Assembly (NCBI RefSeq): GCF_036860695.1
Contig: NZ_JAYKGJ010000004.1
Coordinates: forward strand, 124,001-188,000
Length of the DNA stretch: 64,000 bases
Direction of reading: 5' to 3'
DNA from: Rosettibacter firmus
Lineage (GTDB): Bacteria > Bacteroidota > Ignavibacteria > Ignavibacteriales > Melioribacteraceae
Shown in pieces: positions 55,398 to 63,379 of the stretch (position 1 is its first letter; each line of letters opens with the position of its first letter). The translations under genes were made by a program, and so were the position numbers. Under the pieces are notes generated by a model. That model saw only the letters and a list, made by a program, of their open reading frames with translations, did not search any database and was not told where the DNA came from.

Positions 55398-55916
55398 TTA
55401 TATTTTTGAAATATATGTATGAACAAGATTTTCCCCTTTTATTTCTGTATAGGTTTTAAAACCTTTTTCTTCCACTATTTTAATTAATGGAGCAGGTACA
55501 AATGGAGTAATTAGTAAATAAATTTCATCTTCTTTTAGCTCTAAAATTTCTTTCGTTACTTTTGCTGCTGGATGAAATCCACTTTCAATATCTACACTTG
55601 CATCATACTCATAAGCAATTTTCTTTTTATCTACCCAATCTGGTTTACTTTCTTTTTGCTTTTCAGATTCAATAATTAATTGTTCTTGATTTACTTCAGC
55701 TCTTAATTTGTTCACTAATTGTGCAACAGAGATATTCGCAATCTGGGCTGCTTGTTTTAAAGTAGCCACTTTAGCAATTGTTTTTCTTAAAACTGGATTT
55801 TTTAATTTAGAAAACACTGGTGCAATTTCAATCAACTTATCTTCAAGTTGTGGATATGTATTGAGTAAATCACCCACAATTGTGTTTGGTGTTATTTCAA
55901 GATTTTTATTTGTCAT
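55398..55916 (-). CDS. DUF1858-DUF2249 protein
   Basis: A 172-residue cytoplasmic protein. DUF1858 covers about 7-80 (TPNTIVGDLLNTYPQLEDKLIEIAPVF ... LKQAAQIANISVAQLVNKL). A DUF2249 domain follows (about 115-172, KEILELKEDEIYLLITPFVPAPLIKIVEEKG). Both domains often sit with hemerythrin/DUF438 and RIC proteins in nitric-oxide-linked clusters. It overlaps the DUF438 gene by 11 bases. A role in NO/redox sensing or Fe-S repair is likely from context only. Confidence 0.85.
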   Translation of the reverse strand: MTNKNLEITPNTIVGDLLNTYPQLEDKLIEIAPVFSKLKNPVLRKTIAKVATLKQAAQIANISVAQLVNKLRAEVNQEQLIIESEKQKESKPDWVDKKKIAYEYDASVDIESGFHPAAKVTKEILELKEDEIYLLITPFVPAPLIKIVEEKGFKTYTEIKGENLVHTYISKI

Positions 55917-57135
55917 ATTGCAATATTCTCCTTTCTCCTTCGAGTGATTTAAATTCTTTAATATCCTGTGTTACTTCGAGAGTGCCTAAATACTCACCAT
56001 CTTTATTTCGAACAGCATAATAGGCTATATGCACATATTTGCCATGAAAATTAATCCAGAATTTTGCAACATTTTGTTTACCTGATTTAAAATCATTTAA
56101 TATTTGATTTACAATATGAACACTTGAAGGTGGATGACAATATTGAACCTGTCTTCCTAAAACTGCTTTTGGTCTTTGAAAAATTCTATCACCACCGTGA
56201 GAAAAGAATTTCACTTTATCATCTTTATCTACAAAAGTTAAATCAACTGGAATAGTATTTAATATTGCTTCTAATTCTTCTTTGGAGAGTGAACCATTCT
56301 CAAATCTTATTTTATCTAAATTATCAGTTATTTCTTCTGCTTCTTGAAATTCAGGTCGCCAGATTATTTCTGGAGAATAAAGACAATAACCGATGTCATC
56401 ACTCTGTTTACTAATTTCATACCATTCAACTTCGTTAAGTACATCCATACACATCGGGAACAGGATCTGTTCTTCTTTATAAATCATTTCTTCAATTAAC
56501 TTAACTGTTGGTTCAAACATTAATTCTATAAATCCACTTAAAACTTCTGATGAAACTTCATCCTTTTGTTCAAATAAATTGAAACAAGATTTTAAAAAAG
56601 TTCTTATTTCATCATGTTTACCCCACATCACCATTGGTGGTCCTGTTATGTTATGTTTTTCTAAAAAAGGAAATAAAAGATTTTCTTTTCTTAAATAATG
56701 TTTTTCAATATCCATCAATAAATTAAATTGCTCGTGCAGTTGAGTTAGAAGATCACCTGAATATTCTTCAGGATTTCTTTTTGAGTTCTCATAAAAAAGA
56801 TGTCTTATTTTATCAATTACTTTTTTAATTTCTTTATTTTCTTTTATGAATATATCTACAGGATGACCATCAGGAATTTGCTTTGCAAAAGTTGTATCGA
56901 TATGACCTTTTAAGGCTTCGGTATGCAGGTCACAAAATTTAAGTATTTCATTTCTTTCAAGTCCTTCGGCTATTAATTCTTCTTCTGCCTGAACAACTTC
57001 TCCATAAGGTACACTGCCTAATTTTTCGATTAATTTCTTTTTAGTTTCTTCGACAGAAATTCCCTTATGCAAATCAAGTATTAATTTTTTTAATTCATTT
57101 ACTCTCACTCTGCTGTTGTTAATTAATTCACTCAT
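55906..57135 (-). CDS. DUF438 / hemerythrin / PAS protein
   Basis: 409 residues in three parts. DUF438 is at about 12-80 (LKKLILDLHKGISVEETKKKL). A hemerythrin-like domain (about 85-235) carries HPVDIF, QLHEQFNLLMDIEKHYLRKENLLFPFLE, WGKHDEIR and YKEEQILFPM, whose His and Glu residues can bind a di-iron centre. The PAS domain (about 295-400) includes PVDLTFVDKDDKVKFFSHGGDRIFQRP and HPPSSVHIVNQIL. It is soluble. Such proteins are thought to sense O2 or NO; here it sits between the nos accessory genes and the DUF1858-DUF2249 gene, so a sensing or cluster-protection role is inferred. Confidence 0.88.
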   Translation of the reverse strand: MSELINNSRVRVNELKKLILDLHKGISVEETKKKLIEKLGSVPYGEVVQAEEELIAEGLERNEILKFCDLHTEALKGHIDTTFAKQIPDGHPVDIFIKENKEIKKVIDKIRHLFYENSKRNPEEYSGDLLTQLHEQFNLLMDIEKHYLRKENLLFPFLEKHNITGPPMVMWGKHDEIRTFLKSCFNLFEQKDEVSSEVLSGFIELMFEPTVKLIEEMIYKEEQILFPMCMDVLNEVEWYEISKQSDDIGYCLYSPEIIWRPEFQEAEEITDNLDKIRFENGSLSKEELEAILNTIPVDLTFVDKDDKVKFFSHGGDRIFQRPKAVLGRQVQYCHPPSSVHIVNQILNDFKSGKQNVAKFWINFHGKYVHIAYYAVRNKDGEYLGTLEVTQDIKEFKSLEGERRILQYDK

Positions 57136-57149
57136 AATACTCCTCTTAA

Positions 57150-57941
57150 TTAAAAATCTTTTTTAATAAATTTTTTTATTCCAATTACAAATGGAATAAT
57201 TGACCAGATTAACATCATCATTAATGCAAATATCAATCCCAATGAATTGCTAAAAAACTTCTGGAAAAGAGCACCAGTGTAACCCATTAGTGCTGCTATG
57301 TCAAGCTTAAGCATAATTATAATTCGAGCTAAGTCAATTGGATTTAAGAATGAAATTAATAAAGAAATTTTTTCTAATGGATAATCTTGAAAATGATTTA
57401 ATATAAATAAAATTAATCCATCATAAATTACAGTAAGAAATAGCCAGATAAATAAAGATAAACTCAATCCAAGCAGTCGATTATCTTTAAAAGTAGATAT
57501 CAGAAAAGACAAAGAAGAAAAAATAAGTGTCTGTAGAATTCCAATAGTAAAGAATAAGCTCAATAATAAAAAGTCTATTTCAAATTTATTTATAAAGAAA
57601 ATTAATGGTATTCCTGCTCCTAATAAAAAACTGATTATTAAAGGTAAAACAATACCAATGTACAAACCCAAGAATAATATTTCTCTTCTAATTGGTTGAG
57701 AAAGCATAAAGATGATATACTCTTTATTATTATATAAATAAATTGTACCGAATATTATTGAAACTAATGGTATAATTAGAAGAATTAAATTCATCATGCT
57801 TATAATTACTTTCGTAAAATTTTCGCCATATAAAAAGATAGAATAACTGAACACAAAGAAGAATATTGTATAAATTAATAACCATTTGTTTCGTGAAATA
57901 TCTTGAAGCTGATATTTAATAATCTTAAGTAACGTATGCAT
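57150..57941 (-). CDS. nosY: NosY-type ABC permease
   Basis: A 263-residue membrane protein with six or seven helices and a C-terminal basic tail. It belongs to the ABC-2 type permeases and, with NosF and NosD, forms the machine that matures the copper centre of N2O reductase (sulfur/copper delivery to CuZ). The gene overlaps nosF by 17 bases, and 14 bases separate it from the DUF438 gene. Confidence 0.9.
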   Translation of the reverse strand: MHTLLKIIKYQLQDISRNKWLLIYTIFFFVFSYSIFLYGENFTKVIISMMNLILLIIPLVSIIFGTIYLYNNKEYIIFMLSQPIRREILFLGLYIGIVLPLIISFLLGAGIPLIFFINKFEIDFLLLSLFFTIGILQTLIFSSLSFLISTFKDNRLLGLSLSLFIWLFLTVIYDGLILFILNHFQDYPLEKISLLISFLNPIDLARIIIMLKLDIAALMGYTGALFQKFFSNSLGLIFALMMMLIWSIIPFVIGIKKFIKKDF

Positions 57942-58635
57942 TTGAATTTTCTTTTATAAATGATAAAACAAGTTCTTCCAGAGTTTGATCTTTGATATTC
58001 TCTTTTTTAAGATTCATAATAACTTTACCTTCTAAGAGAAATATATAATCAGTAGCAATATCACCAAGGTCATTCAAAACATGTGAAGTAAAAATTATTG
58101 TTTTTCCTTTCTTATGCTCTTTAATAATTTTTTCTTTTAATATCTTTCCAGCATATGGATCCAAACTCGCTGTTGGTTCATCGAGAATTAAAATTTCGGG
58201 ATCAAAGAGAAAAGAAATTGCAGCATTTACTTTCTGTTTGGTTCCACCCGATAGATTTTTAATTTGTTTATTAAAGTCTTTTACCAGATTAAATTTTTCG
58301 ATCAATTCTTCATCATAATTAGACTTACTATTTCTCAATCCTTTTAACATTTGAAATATTTCTTTCACACTTAAATTTTCAGGGAAACTGGCTACCTGGG
58401 GCATATACCCGATTGACTCTTTATATTCATGCGATCCATTAAGATTAACTTCATTTACAAATAATTTACCAGATGATGGTTTTATCAATCCAAGTATCAA
58501 CTTAATAAGTGTAGTCTTACCAGATGCATTAGGACCGATGATATAATTTAAAGTACCACCTTCTATATTAATAGTAACATTATCCAATGCATTTATCGAA
58601 CCATATTGTTTACTTACATTAATTAATTTTATCAT
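57925..58635 (-). CDS. nosF: NosF-type ABC ATPase
   Basis: A 236-residue ATPase. Walker A is GPNASGKTTLIK (~35-46), the Q loop is in YMPQVASFPE, the signature LSGGTKQK, Walker B ILILDEPTASLDP, and the switch His is in FTSHVLND. It drives the NosDFY maturation complex for N2O reductase. It overlaps nosD upstream and nosY downstream by 17 bases each, which supports coupled synthesis. Confidence 0.93.
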   Translation of the reverse strand: MIKLINVSKQYGSINALDNVTINIEGGTLNYIIGPNASGKTTLIKLILGLIKPSSGKLFVNEVNLNGSHEYKESIGYMPQVASFPENLSVKEIFQMLKGLRNSKSNYDEELIEKFNLVKDFNKQIKNLSGGTKQKVNAAISFLFDPEILILDEPTASLDPYAGKILKEKIIKEHKKGKTIIFTSHVLNDLGDIATDYIFLLEGKVIMNLKKENIKDQTLEELVLSFIKENSNAYVT

Positions 58636-59878
58636 ACGACCTTTTCATTAATGGTTTTTCATCTAATAAATTTGCAGGAGTTAAAGTAGGTATAATTTTT
58701 TCTGCAAAATCCAGAATTTCAACAAAATAACTCCTTAATAAAATTAATGTCACTGGATTATTAGCAACAATGAAAGAGAATAATTTAACAGGGCGAAAAG
58801 GAACATCACCAATGTTATCTTTATTCAAGTCATAACCGTTGTAATTTGACCAGAAGTTTTCTGTAAAAGTATTAAAATTCTGAGTGCTATTTGTAGAAAC
58901 ATCAAAAGTATTTTCAATGAAATTATTTCTTTGAAATAGATTATTCATTGAATTCGTCATTAGCTTTATAGCCCAACCATTTTCTATAAAATCGTTATTA
59001 AATATTTGGTTTCTATTACACGATTCAAAATAGATCCCGCAGGAATTTTTGTAGAATTTATTTCTGATAATTTTGCTATCAGTAATATCTTTCAACAAAA
59101 GACCATAAGAACTACTACCCCAGTTATTTTTAAAATTATTTTCAATCATAGTCACATTCTTTGTAAACATTACAGCAACACCTGCTTTATTCATTTCAAA
59201 GTGATTTCGTCTATAAAAACAACTATCAGAAAACATAAAATGCAAACCATATCTTAAATTACCTTTGCAATAATTGTTTTCTATAAAACTACTTCTTACG
59301 AATTCTAAATATATCCCATCACGATGTCCTTCAATTTTATTCCCGATAACATAGATGTTTTTACAATTCCATAGATGAATACCATTTCCAGACATAGTTT
59401 GCTTATTGTTTGATGCAATAATTGTGTTGTTTATTATTTGTGAATTTCTTGTCTTAGAAAGATATATTGCAAAAAAATTGTTTAAGAATTTATTGTTCTC
59501 AATAATACAATTGTTTACACTGTCGAGTCTAATTGCAGAATTATCTGAAATAAAACTAATCCCAGAATTCTGAAATTGAAATCCTGTTATTTTGAAATTG
59601 GAAGATTTTACAATCATTATTTGATTTTTATGATTGCCATCAATTATCGGGAAATTTTCTCCAATTAATGTTACTGATTTATTAACTATAATCGTTCCTT
59701 CAGAATAATAATCTCTCTTTACTAAAATAGTATCACCATTGTTAGAGAGTTCCAAAGCAGATTTTATAGATGTTATTCGAAATCCTTTCTGAACTATTAA
59801 TATTCTTGATTGAACTTGATTAAATAATACAATTAAGAATATAAAGGAATAAATAATATTTTTACTAATGCCATTCAT
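58619..59878 (-). CDS. nosD: NosD periplasmic copper-maturation protein
   Basis: A 419-residue exported protein with a signal peptide (~1-24) and a right-handed beta-helix made of CASH repeats (recurring N-N-x-F, IIENNKF, MIENNFKNN segments). It ends with NYNGYDLNKDNIGDVPF and RPVKLFSFIVANNP, typical of NosD. It partners NosFY and helps load the CuZ site of NosZ. It overlaps nosL by 14 bases. Confidence 0.92.
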   Translation of the reverse strand: MNGISKNIIYSFIFLIVLFNQVQSRILIVQKGFRITSIKSALELSNNGDTILVKRDYYSEGTIIVNKSVTLIGENFPIIDGNHKNQIMIVKSSNFKITGFQFQNSGISFISDNSAIRLDSVNNCIIENNKFLNNFFAIYLSKTRNSQIINNTIIASNNKQTMSGNGIHLWNCKNIYVIGNKIEGHRDGIYLEFVRSSFIENNYCKGNLRYGLHFMFSDSCFYRRNHFEMNKAGVAVMFTKNVTMIENNFKNNWGSSSYGLLLKDITDSKIIRNKFYKNSCGIYFESCNRNQIFNNDFIENGWAIKLMTNSMNNLFQRNNFIENTFDVSTNSTQNFNTFTENFWSNYNGYDLNKDNIGDVPFRPVKLFSFIVANNPVTLILLRSYFVEILDFAEKIIPTLTPANLLDEKPLMKRSYDKIN

Positions 59879-60875
59879 CTTTTACTAAATCCACCAATTC
59901 TTCCCAATTAAAAATGTTACCATTAAATTCATTTTTTATTTTATTCAAACTATCTGTATTCGAAAAAGCACATATGTTTAATCCCATAGGACTTTGAATT
60001 TCACTACTTCTTAAAAAGTATGCATCTTTAATATTAATCAGTTCAGGTGGATTACTAAAATCTGTAACCCACATCGAATAAATTTCATCTTGATTAAAAT
60101 TCTCTGAATAAAAAACAAGGCACTCAATCGAATCAAATTTTAAAACTTTTCCTTTCTTTGTAATTAATTCTGCACCGAATCGATTATCCGAAATTGTCAT
60201 TTGACAACTTGCACAATCTTCGTTGTTATAATTAATCTTTTCAGGTTGTTTTTGGCAGAAATTAAATAACAACAAAACAACAATAAATGAAAAGGATTTT
60301 GAAATGAATTTATTTTTATCAAATAACAAAATTGAATTTATTATAACAGCTAATCCAATCAAATAACTTCCAGTATCTGGTAAAGATGTGGTTTTCATAT
60401 TGAGTAATTGCTTTGTACCTATCAATGGTGGTTGATAAACCATTCCAGGAATTTTTATAGGAGCATCTGGATTAAGATTATGACCATAATCATATTCCCA
60501 CAAATAAAAATCATATAATCCAATTAAAAGAACAATAATCAACAAAGCTATCCAGGTAGCAGAAAATAATTTATTATTTAAAAACATTAACATTAATCCA
60601 GAGAGTATAAAAAAGATAATTATATATGGCATTATTTTAAGCTCTGGAATTGATTCCTGGTCAATTACTTTCATACCAATATAGTGATTGAGTTTATTAA
60701 TATTATCGAGATCATATTCATTAACACCAGTAATTTTATTCAACCAGATTCTCAAACCAATTCCTTCGGGATATTGTGGAGCTTCGAGATCTATTTTCCA
60801 TATCGGGAAAAAAAATGTCAACGATAATAAAATTAGAGAAGATAAGATTAATATTTGTTTTTTATTTATTTTCAT
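59865..60875 (-). CDS. nosL: Membrane-fused NosL copper chaperone
   Basis: 336 residues. The C-terminal ~130 residues are NosL: Cys221 and Cys224 with Met226 in CASCQM, then GAELITKKGKVLKFDSIECLVFY, the Cu(I)-binding lipoprotein family that supplies NosZ. The N-terminal ~205 residues carry about five hydrophobic helices (around 8-27, 82-100, 106-126, 169-186, 193-206) not found in classic NosL. Cys207 at the end of the last helix (LLLFNFC) looks like the lipid cysteine of an ancestral NosL, suggesting a gene fusion. Many Bacteroidota-type nos clusters have related membrane NosL proteins. Confidence 0.88.
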   Translation of the reverse strand: MKINKKQILILSSLILLSLTFFFPIWKIDLEAPQYPEGIGLRIWLNKITGVNEYDLDNINKLNHYIGMKVIDQESIPELKIMPYIIIFFILSGLMLMFLNNKLFSATWIALLIIVLLIGLYDFYLWEYDYGHNLNPDAPIKIPGMVYQPPLIGTKQLLNMKTTSLPDTGSYLIGLAVIINSILLFDKNKFISKSFSFIVVLLLFNFCQKQPEKINYNNEDCASCQMTISDNRFGAELITKKGKVLKFDSIECLVFYSENFNQDEIYSMWVTDFSNPPELINIKDAYFLRSSEIQSPMGLNICAFSNTDSLNKIKNEFNGNIFNWEELVDLVKDEWH

Positions 60876-60894
60876 TTTAGATACCTTTATTATT

Positions 60895-60945
60895 AAAAGA
60901 TGACACAGAATTTAGTTTAATTAAAACTCTTCTGTGTCATCTTTT
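60895..60945. terminator. Long-stem hairpin between nosZ and nosL
   Basis: A perfect 16-bp stem (AAAAGATGACACAGAA with TTCTGTGTCATCTTTT) and 19-base loop in the only sizeable gap of the nos operon. On the minus strand T-rich sequence follows. It probably ends part of the transcripts after nosZ or protects the nosZ mRNA end, so nosZ is made in excess over the accessory genes. Confidence 0.72.
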
Positions 60946-60952
60946 TTAATCG

Positions 60953-62896
60953 TTAATTATAACTCAACTTAACATTACTATTTTGAGTAGAGACCCTAAT
61001 ATAACCCTGCATTTCTTGATGTAATGCAGAGCAGAAGTCAGTACAATAAAATGGATAAATGCCAGCTTTTTGTGGAACCCATAAGATAGTTTTAGTTTGA
61101 CCTGGCATAATTAATAACTCTGAATTATTCAATCCTTTTACTGCAAAACCATGTGGTATATCCCAATCCTGTTCAAGATTTGTAATATGGAAGTAAACTT
61201 TATCACCAACTTTTATTCCTTCAATATTATCAGGTTTAAAATGTGTTCTTGTGGTAGTCATATAAACATGAACTTCGTTTCCATTTCTAATAACTTTAGC
61301 TTCTTTTTCGCCATTAGTTTTATATGGATTTTTATTTTTTTCTAATTCATAAAATTTCTTGTTGTTTTTGATTAAAATATCTGCTGGAATAGCCTGTGCA
61401 TAATGTGGTTCTCCTACTGTCGGGAAATCAAGTAACAACTTCATTTTATCACCAGAAATATCAATCAATTGAGCAGCCTGACAGATTTCTGGTCCAGTTG
61501 GTAAATATCTATCTTTAGTAATTTTATTTAAAGCAACAACATATTTACCCCAAGGCTTTTTACTATCGCCACCAGGTATCATTAAATGACCAATTGAATA
61601 ATAAGTTGGTATTCTATCTACAACTTCCCATGTACCCAATTTCCACTTAACAATTTCTGAAGAAACAAACGCTGAAGTATATGCATAACCTTTACCATCA
61701 AATTCTGTATGAAGTGGTCCAAGGCCAGGATTTTCAACTTCGCCAGCAATAACAGATTCGTATCTTAAAATTGGGATTCCATCTACTTCACCTATGAAAT
61801 CTTTATTTTCAATTGCTTTCAACATTTTAGTAAATGAATGAACAGGAATAACAGTAGCTAATTTACCTCCAGCAACTATGTATTCACCGCTTGGATCTAC
61901 ATCGACTCCATGTGGAGATTTAGGAGTTGGAAGATAATAAATAATGCCTGGACACTCTTTTGAATTTAGAACAAGTACTTTAGATTTCTTTTCAGAATAG
62001 GCATGTAATTTTTCTTCATCAAAAACATTGTGATAATATTCAGCATCAATCCATTTTGCTTTTCCTTGAGAAATATATTTTTCTGCTTCTTTCCAATTTA
62101 CTGCAGCAATAAAATCTTTATCGTTCTTCGATGCATTAATTTCAAGGAGTTCATTTGCTTGTTCACTATTATAAGAAGTAAAAAATGCCCAGCCGTGTGA
62201 TGGTCCTTTACCTGCATGTGCTAAATCATAATTAAAGCCAGGTACAAGAATTTGAAATGCCAAATCCATTCTACCAGTATTTTGATCAACTTTAATAAAA
62301 CTAAGAGTGCCTTTAAAGTTTTCTTTATACGAAGAAATTGCAACATCTTTATTGGGCACTGGGACACTAAATCTTGTTGAAGCTACAACATATTCTGTAT
62401 TCTCTGTTAAAAATGGCGAGCCATGATTTCCAGCAGAATTAGGTATCTCTATAATTTCAGCTGTTTCGAATGTTCTTAAATCAATTCTTGCTACTCGTGG
62501 TGTATTATTAGCATTTATAAAAATCCATCTACCATCTGGTACGCCATTAGTTTGAGATAATTTTGGATGATGAGCATCGTCCCAGGGAATAAATCCATAA
62601 GAAGTATTCAACATAGCTTTTGTTTCTTCGGAATAACCATAACCTGTTTCTGGATTTTGTGAAAATACACTTATTGATTTGAACAGTCGTCCAGAAGGTA
62701 AGCCATAAACAGAAAGTTGACCATTAAATCCTCCTGAAAAAAATGCATAGAATTCATCTAACTTACCTGGTGCTACATATACTTTTTCTGCAGCATCTGA
62801 AAAACTTGCAGTTTCTTTCGACTGCGAGCAATTAAAAAGAATTGTTCCCAGAATTAATAAAGGAACTAATACTAATATTGTTTTTTTTGTTTTCAT
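60953..62896 (-). CDS. nosZ: Nitrous-oxide reductase, clade II (Sec-type)
   Basis: Reduces N2O to N2 in the periplasm. 647 residues. The Sec/lipoprotein-like signal (ends FNC, Cys23) lacks the twin-arginine motif, as in clade II (atypical) NosZ. The beta-propeller carries CuZ histidines, including His109-His110 in DDAHH and GPLHTEF, SIGHLM and HYAQA. The C-terminal cupredoxin has the CuA site Cys618, Cys622, His626 and Met629, plus an upstream His in DIPHGFAV. A GGAG site precedes the ATG. It follows the cytochrome c gene by 16 bases. It is the terminal enzyme of this operon and a likely respiratory N2O sink. Confidence 0.97.
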   Translation of the reverse strand: MKTKKTILVLVPLLILGTILFNCSQSKETASFSDAAEKVYVAPGKLDEFYAFFSGGFNGQLSVYGLPSGRLFKSISVFSQNPETGYGYSEETKAMLNTSYGFIPWDDAHHPKLSQTNGVPDGRWIFINANNTPRVARIDLRTFETAEIIEIPNSAGNHGSPFLTENTEYVVASTRFSVPVPNKDVAISSYKENFKGTLSFIKVDQNTGRMDLAFQILVPGFNYDLAHAGKGPSHGWAFFTSYNSEQANELLEINASKNDKDFIAAVNWKEAEKYISQGKAKWIDAEYYHNVFDEEKLHAYSEKKSKVLVLNSKECPGIIYYLPTPKSPHGVDVDPSGEYIVAGGKLATVIPVHSFTKMLKAIENKDFIGEVDGIPILRYESVIAGEVENPGLGPLHTEFDGKGYAYTSAFVSSEIVKWKLGTWEVVDRIPTYYSIGHLMIPGGDSKKPWGKYVVALNKITKDRYLPTGPEICQAAQLIDISGDKMKLLLDFPTVGEPHYAQAIPADILIKNNKKFYELEKNKNPYKTNGEKEAKVIRNGNEVHVYMTTTRTHFKPDNIEGIKVGDKVYFHITNLEQDWDIPHGFAVKGLNNSELLIMPGQTKTILWVPQKAGIYPFYCTDFCSALHQEMQGYIRVSTQNSNVKLSYN

Positions 62897-62912
62897 ATTA
62901 ATACTCCCTTTT

Positions 62913-63371
62913 TTATTTTGATTCGGAGCGTAAGTATTCTAAAATATTTCTTGCATCTTCTTGACTTACATTCTGAAAAGTCATTTGAAGTGCATACTCG
63001 CTCAAAAGTTTTTTAGCTTCAGGATGTTTTTGTGTCATTCCCTGGGGATTTAGAATCATATTCATAATATATTCTGGTGTTCTTCTTTTTGTAACGTCTC
63101 TGAGTGCTGGACCCGTGTATCTTTCATCTAGTTTATGACATTGAGTGCACTTTTCTTCAAAAATTTTTTTACCACTCTCCGCCTTAATCCGATCAATTTC
63201 AGAAGGGATATTCAATTTCTGTTTAATAGGTCCTACTCCATTTTCATATTCAAACGGAGTTAATCCATATTTGATTGCTAATTTTTCCTTTTCAGGATCT
63301 ATATTTGATTCATTCCCTCCGCAAGACCACAATAAGAATGAAAACGATAAGACTAATATTATTTTTTTCAT
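62913..63371 (-). CDS. Monoheme cytochrome c lipoprotein (nos-associated)
   Basis: A 152-residue lipoprotein (signal ends LWSC, Cys17). One heme site CTQCH at about 75-79 lies in IFEEKCTQCHKLDERYTGPAL, with a Met ligand in the MTFQNVSQ or NPQGM region. The fold and context match the NosC-type cytochromes of clade II nos clusters, which pass electrons from the cytochrome bc1/menaquinol side to NosZ. It sits between the RIC and nosZ genes, in the same operon. Confidence 0.9.
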   Translation of the reverse strand: MKKIILVLSFSFLLWSCGGNESNIDPEKEKLAIKYGLTPFEYENGVGPIKQKLNIPSEIDRIKAESGKKIFEEKCTQCHKLDERYTGPALRDVTKRRTPEYIMNMILNPQGMTQKHPEAKKLLSEYALQMTFQNVSQEDARNILEYLRSESK

Positions 63372-63379
63372 TTTATCTC

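Noticed and set aside
54079-60945. The hairpins at 54079 and 60895 as copies of one dispersed repeat
   Set aside because: Both contain a CACAGA core, but stems, loops and flanks differ, so chance or general terminator design is enough.
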